NCBI GenBank assembly: GCA_002869425.1
Contig: PKSZ01000230.1
Coordinates: forward strand, 2,054-8,374
Reading direction: 5' to 3'
From: Marinilabiliales bacterium
Lineage (GTDB): Bacteria; Bacteroidota; Bacteroidia; Bacteroidales; BM523
DNA length: 6,321 nt
This document shows, one piece after another, positions 4,271 to 6,321 of this stretch. The first letter of the stretch is position 1; each line of letters opens with the position of its first letter. Both the position numbers and the translations under genes were made by a program. The notes under the pieces are model-generated. The model was given only the letters and a program-made list of their open reading frames with translations. It did not search any database and was not told where the DNA came from.

Positions 4271-6321
4271 TTACTTTATATCATTAGACTTTTTATAATC
4301 CACACCCATATTAACAGGCATATTATATGAAGAAGGGTGCAGGTACTTGCCCCTTTCCTCCAGTGGTTTCATTTCTTCTACCGGGATTCTGTTTTCATTG
4401 GCAAATGGATCGTGCCTGATACCGGTAAGCATCCATGAAACTTTTTGTCCTGGTAAACCACCGGCAATTGAAAAAGTATTGCCTGAAACCTCCTGTGAAA
4501 TATAGAGATTAGGCATTGCTGCTCCAATAGGTGTTAATTGATATCTAAAATCCATATTCAATGCCTCAAACCAGTCTTCCATTTCAACAGTAGCCTCTCC
4601 GTTCTGATCCAGAACAACCAATCCATCATAGATGTTTTTCATATCAGGGCTTTCTACAAACGAATGGTACAAATACTTGTTTTCAGGATCCAATGGGTGA
4701 TCAATTTTGAACGAGCCACCTCCTTTAGAAAGAGTACCCGTAACATTTACGTTACCTGCAAAATAACCTGCGTATGCATTATCACCACCATAAGCATATG
4801 AATAAACTCCGTAGCGATTACCGGTTCCGGTTCCGGTTGCAATTGTATACAAACCATATCCACTACCTGAAGCTGTTGAGGCATATGCACGTACTCCCAT
4901 ATACTGACCATCTCCCCTGACTCCTACTCCATAATTATTATCAACCATGTGTCTTCCATAGATTGCAGGATTATCATTACTTGCTTCATCAATGGCATGT
5001 ACAAGGTATGTAGGGCTGGTATTTACACCCAGCTTACCATTAACCCTGAGGATATTATTATTAAACTCTCCGTAAATCAGTGCATTTTCAGAATTTGCTG
5101 AGGAGTTTTCAATAATAAGCTTATCATTACCTGTTTCATAGCGTCCTGCACTATTTCCAATAAATACATTTCGTGATCCGGAAGTATTATTATAGCCACT
5201 TAAAGCACCAATATATACATTATCATCTCCATTAGCATAGTACCCTGTCTCTTCTCCAATAAAAACATTATCACCCCCGGTAGTATTGCTAAAACCAGTG
5301 AACATTCCCAGGAAAATATTTCTGTATCCTGTGGTTGTACTATTTCCTGAAAGATATCCAATTGCCATATTGGCATAACCATCAGTATTTTTCTGACCTG
5401 CCTTAAAACCAATGTATACATTATCTGAACCCTCAGTATTTCTTTCACCAGCCAAATAACCCATAAATACATTGTTTGCACCCCAAACGTTTTCTTTTCC
5501 GGATTGATAACCTAAAAACACATTATACAAACCATTATCTACTGTCATCGGATCAAAGTCCATTTGTGTTTTCAACCCACTTCTATGTCCTATAAAATAG
5601 TTATACTCAGACAAGTGCATTAAATTTTCAGCAGCTTGAGCATCTTCAAAACCAGCAACGGCAAAACCACCACTATGTTGACCTGTAAGTGTATTTGCAT
5701 TATCAATATAAACCCGCACACTATCTTGATTCACTCTAAGATACTCATGATCAATCCCTTTAGCCGGACTAAATCCACCAACAGCAAAACCACCTCTATT
5801 TCCTGCAGCTTTAGTCTGATCGGTATTCATATATACCCTTACTCCATAAGGATATACAGCAAAAACTGTATCGCCATCTGCATTTTTAACATGAAATAGA
5901 GATTCGTTCGGATCCAATGCAGGTGAACCCATAATCTCTACAGCTCCCTCGTTTTTAAGTATTAGGCGAGCATCATCAACAGATACATTTACCTGGTCTG
6001 AATACGGACGATTGGCAAAAATCAGGTCGCCCCGTCCAAAACTTAACCTGTCCTGATAAAAAATACCTCCTTTTACAGAATTGACTGTTGTTCCATTATA
6101 AAAACGAATTCCTGACATTACGCCATAAGATCCATTGGTATTTTGAATATCAATAAAAGTTCCATCTGTACCATCAGTTGTTGAAGTATTATGTGAAAGA
6201 TGCAGTTTATGCAAGGGTGCAGTAGTACCAAGGCCTACATAATCTGCACTGTTAGACAAATACACATTGGGAGAATTGTAGGACCAAAAATCACCAGTGG
6301 AAGTTCCTGTAGTGAGATCGA
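4271..6321 (-). CDS. Modular fibre/adhesin-like surface protein, 5' end outside the window
   Basis: The frame is open to the right edge, so the N-terminus is missing; residue numbers here count from the GTG at 6263-6265, an arbitrary internal point. Modules in order are: a lead-in YVGLGTTAPLHKLHL (9-23), common in fibre-like proteins; a beta-rich stretch to about 120; two 41-residue repeats with GVRVYM/SVRVYI and GGFAV[GA]GF (141-221); nine NVFIGY.AG repeats (222-382); LIIENSS...ALIYGEF (383-401); a second lead-in LGVNTSP (412-418); a YG-rich repeat (445-504); and a C-terminal domain from SFKIDHPLDPENKYLYHSF (518-536) to about 650. The repeats resemble the beta-roll heads of trimeric adhesins and tail fibres, so a trimeric stalk is plausible. 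No peptidase S74 chaperone domain and no type IX sorting domain are seen at the C-terminus. The likely location is the cell surface or an extracellular appendage; the binding partner is unknown. A phage or injection-system fibre is an alternative, but no such genes are adjacent here. Confidence 0.75.
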   Translation of the reverse strand, partial: DLTTGTSTGDFWSYNSPNVYLSNSADYVGLGTTAPLHKLHLSHNTSTTDGTDGTFIDIQNTNGSYGVMSGIRFYNGTTVNSVKGGIFYQDRLSFGRGDLIFANRPYSDQVNVSVDDARLILKNEGAVEIMGSPALDPNESLFHVKNADGDTVFAVYPYGVRVYMNTDQTKAAGNRGGFAVGGFSPAKGIDHEYLRVNQDSVRVYIDNANTLTGQHSGGFAVAGFEDAQAAENLMHLSEYNYFIGHRSGLKTQMDFDPMTVDNGLYNVFLGYQSGKENVWGANNVFMGYLAGERNTEGSDNVYIGFKAGQKNTDGYANMAIGYLSGNSTTTGYRNIFLGMFTGFSNTTGGDNVFIGEETGYYANGDDNVYIGALSGYNNTSGSRNVFIGNSAGRYETGNDKLIIENSSANSENALIYGEFNNNILRVNGKLGVNTSPTYLVHAIDEASNDNPAIYGRHMVDNNYGVGVRGDGQYMGVRAYASTASGSGYGLYTIATGTGTGNRYGVYSYAYGGDNAYAGYFAGNVNVTGTLSKGGGSFKIDHPLDPENKYLYHSFVESPDMKNIYDGLVVLDQNGEATVEMEDWFEALNMDFRYQLTPIGAAMPNLYISQEVSGNTFSIAGGLPGQKVSWMLTGIRHDPFANENRIPVEEMKPLEERGKYLHPSSYNMPVNMGVDYKKSNDIK
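4754..4933 (-). repeat. YG-rich repeats in the fibre protein
   Basis: Five degenerate units begin YGVGVRG (445), MGVRAYA (456), YGLYTIA (470), YGVYSYA (485) and YAGYFAG (498), spaced 11 to 15 residues and separated by Gly/Ser/Thr-rich turns. Regularly spaced aromatic and Gly residues suggest a beta-helical or beta-roll shaft leading into NVNVTGTL and the C-terminal domain. Residues are numbered from the GTG at 6263-6265. Confidence 0.6.
5120..5602 (-). repeat. Nine 17-residue (51-bp) head-type repeats in the fibre protein
   Basis: The consensus is N-[VI]-[FY]-[ILM]-G-x3-G-x2-N-T-x-G-x2. Copies begin at Asn248, 265, 282, 299, 316, 333, 349 and 366, so the period is exactly 17 except for one 16-residue copy (333-348). 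A first copy, NYFIGHRSG, begins at Asn222 and is separated from the next by nine extra residues (period 26). At DNA level the shared core, read on the plus strand, is close to CCAAT-A-A-ACATT. The pattern resembles the short Gly-containing repeats of trimeric adhesin heads, where each repeat forms one coil of a beta-roll. Confidence 0.75.
5603..5845 (-). repeat. Two 41-residue tandem repeats in the fibre protein
   Basis: GVRVYM (141-146) recurs as SVRVYI (182-187), and GGFAVGGF (158-165) as GGFAVAGF (199-206), both exactly 41 residues apart. Each unit joins the VRVY strand to the GGFAV strand by a polar loop (NTDQTKAAGNR; DNANTLTGQHS). From memory, the same pair of strands occurs in other fibre-like Bacteroidota proteins directly before IGH.SG head repeats, as here. 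Confidence 0.65.

Noticed and set aside
5200..5481. A 93-residue frame on the minus strand inside the fibre repeats
   Set aside because: It is an alternative frame of the 51-bp tandem repeats. Because 51 is divisible by three, every frame stays periodic and open.
4271..6321. Phage tail fibre or contractile injection system locus
   Set aside because: Only the fibre-like modules support it. There are no baseplate, sheath, chaperone or lysis genes nearby, and such modules are also common in chromosomal surface proteins.

Overview
The window looks like a chromosomal segment of a member of the Bacteroidota. The base composition is AT-rich. One gene encodes a DUF6089-type outer-membrane beta-barrel, and another encodes a fibre-like surface protein built from modules common in that phylum. 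The leader before the 538-residue secreted protein is A-rich with no clear Shine-Dalgarno site, which is also typical of the group. This assignment rests on protein families and sequence style, not on a marker gene.

Layout from left to right. (1) Positions 2-700, plus strand: the 3' part of an outer-membrane beta-barrel gene (DUF6089-like), cut by the window edge. (2) Positions 701-893: a gap between convergent genes. It holds a hairpin terminator facing the minus strand and, on the plus strand, what looks like the orphaned C-terminal end of a response-regulator receiver domain (about 802-897). (3) Positions 894-2363, minus strand: a polytopic membrane protein of about ten helices resembling GT-C type glycosyltransferases, apparently starting at TTG. 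(4) Positions 2417-4033, minus strand: a secreted 538-residue protein of unknown function that is rich in beta-strand. It lies 53 bp upstream of the membrane protein gene, so the two may be co-transcribed. (5) Positions 4034-4270: a gap with a short relic at 4201-4248 that matches the C-terminus of the 538-residue protein next door, and an inverted repeat at its end. (6) Positions 4271-6321, minus strand: the 3' part of a large modular fibre or adhesin-like protein with two 41-residue repeats, nine 17-residue repeats, a YG-rich repeat and a conserved C-terminal domain.

No tRNA, rRNA, CRISPR array, integrase or transposase is visible. The genes do not form an obvious pathway. Most products (barrel, secreted protein, fibre, membrane glycosyltransferase-like protein) would act in the cell envelope or outside the cell. 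The most informative signals are the two gene relics in the two larger gaps, which point to past deletion or rearrangement, and the repeat architecture of the fibre protein. I see no evidence for a complete new defence or mobile system in this window.
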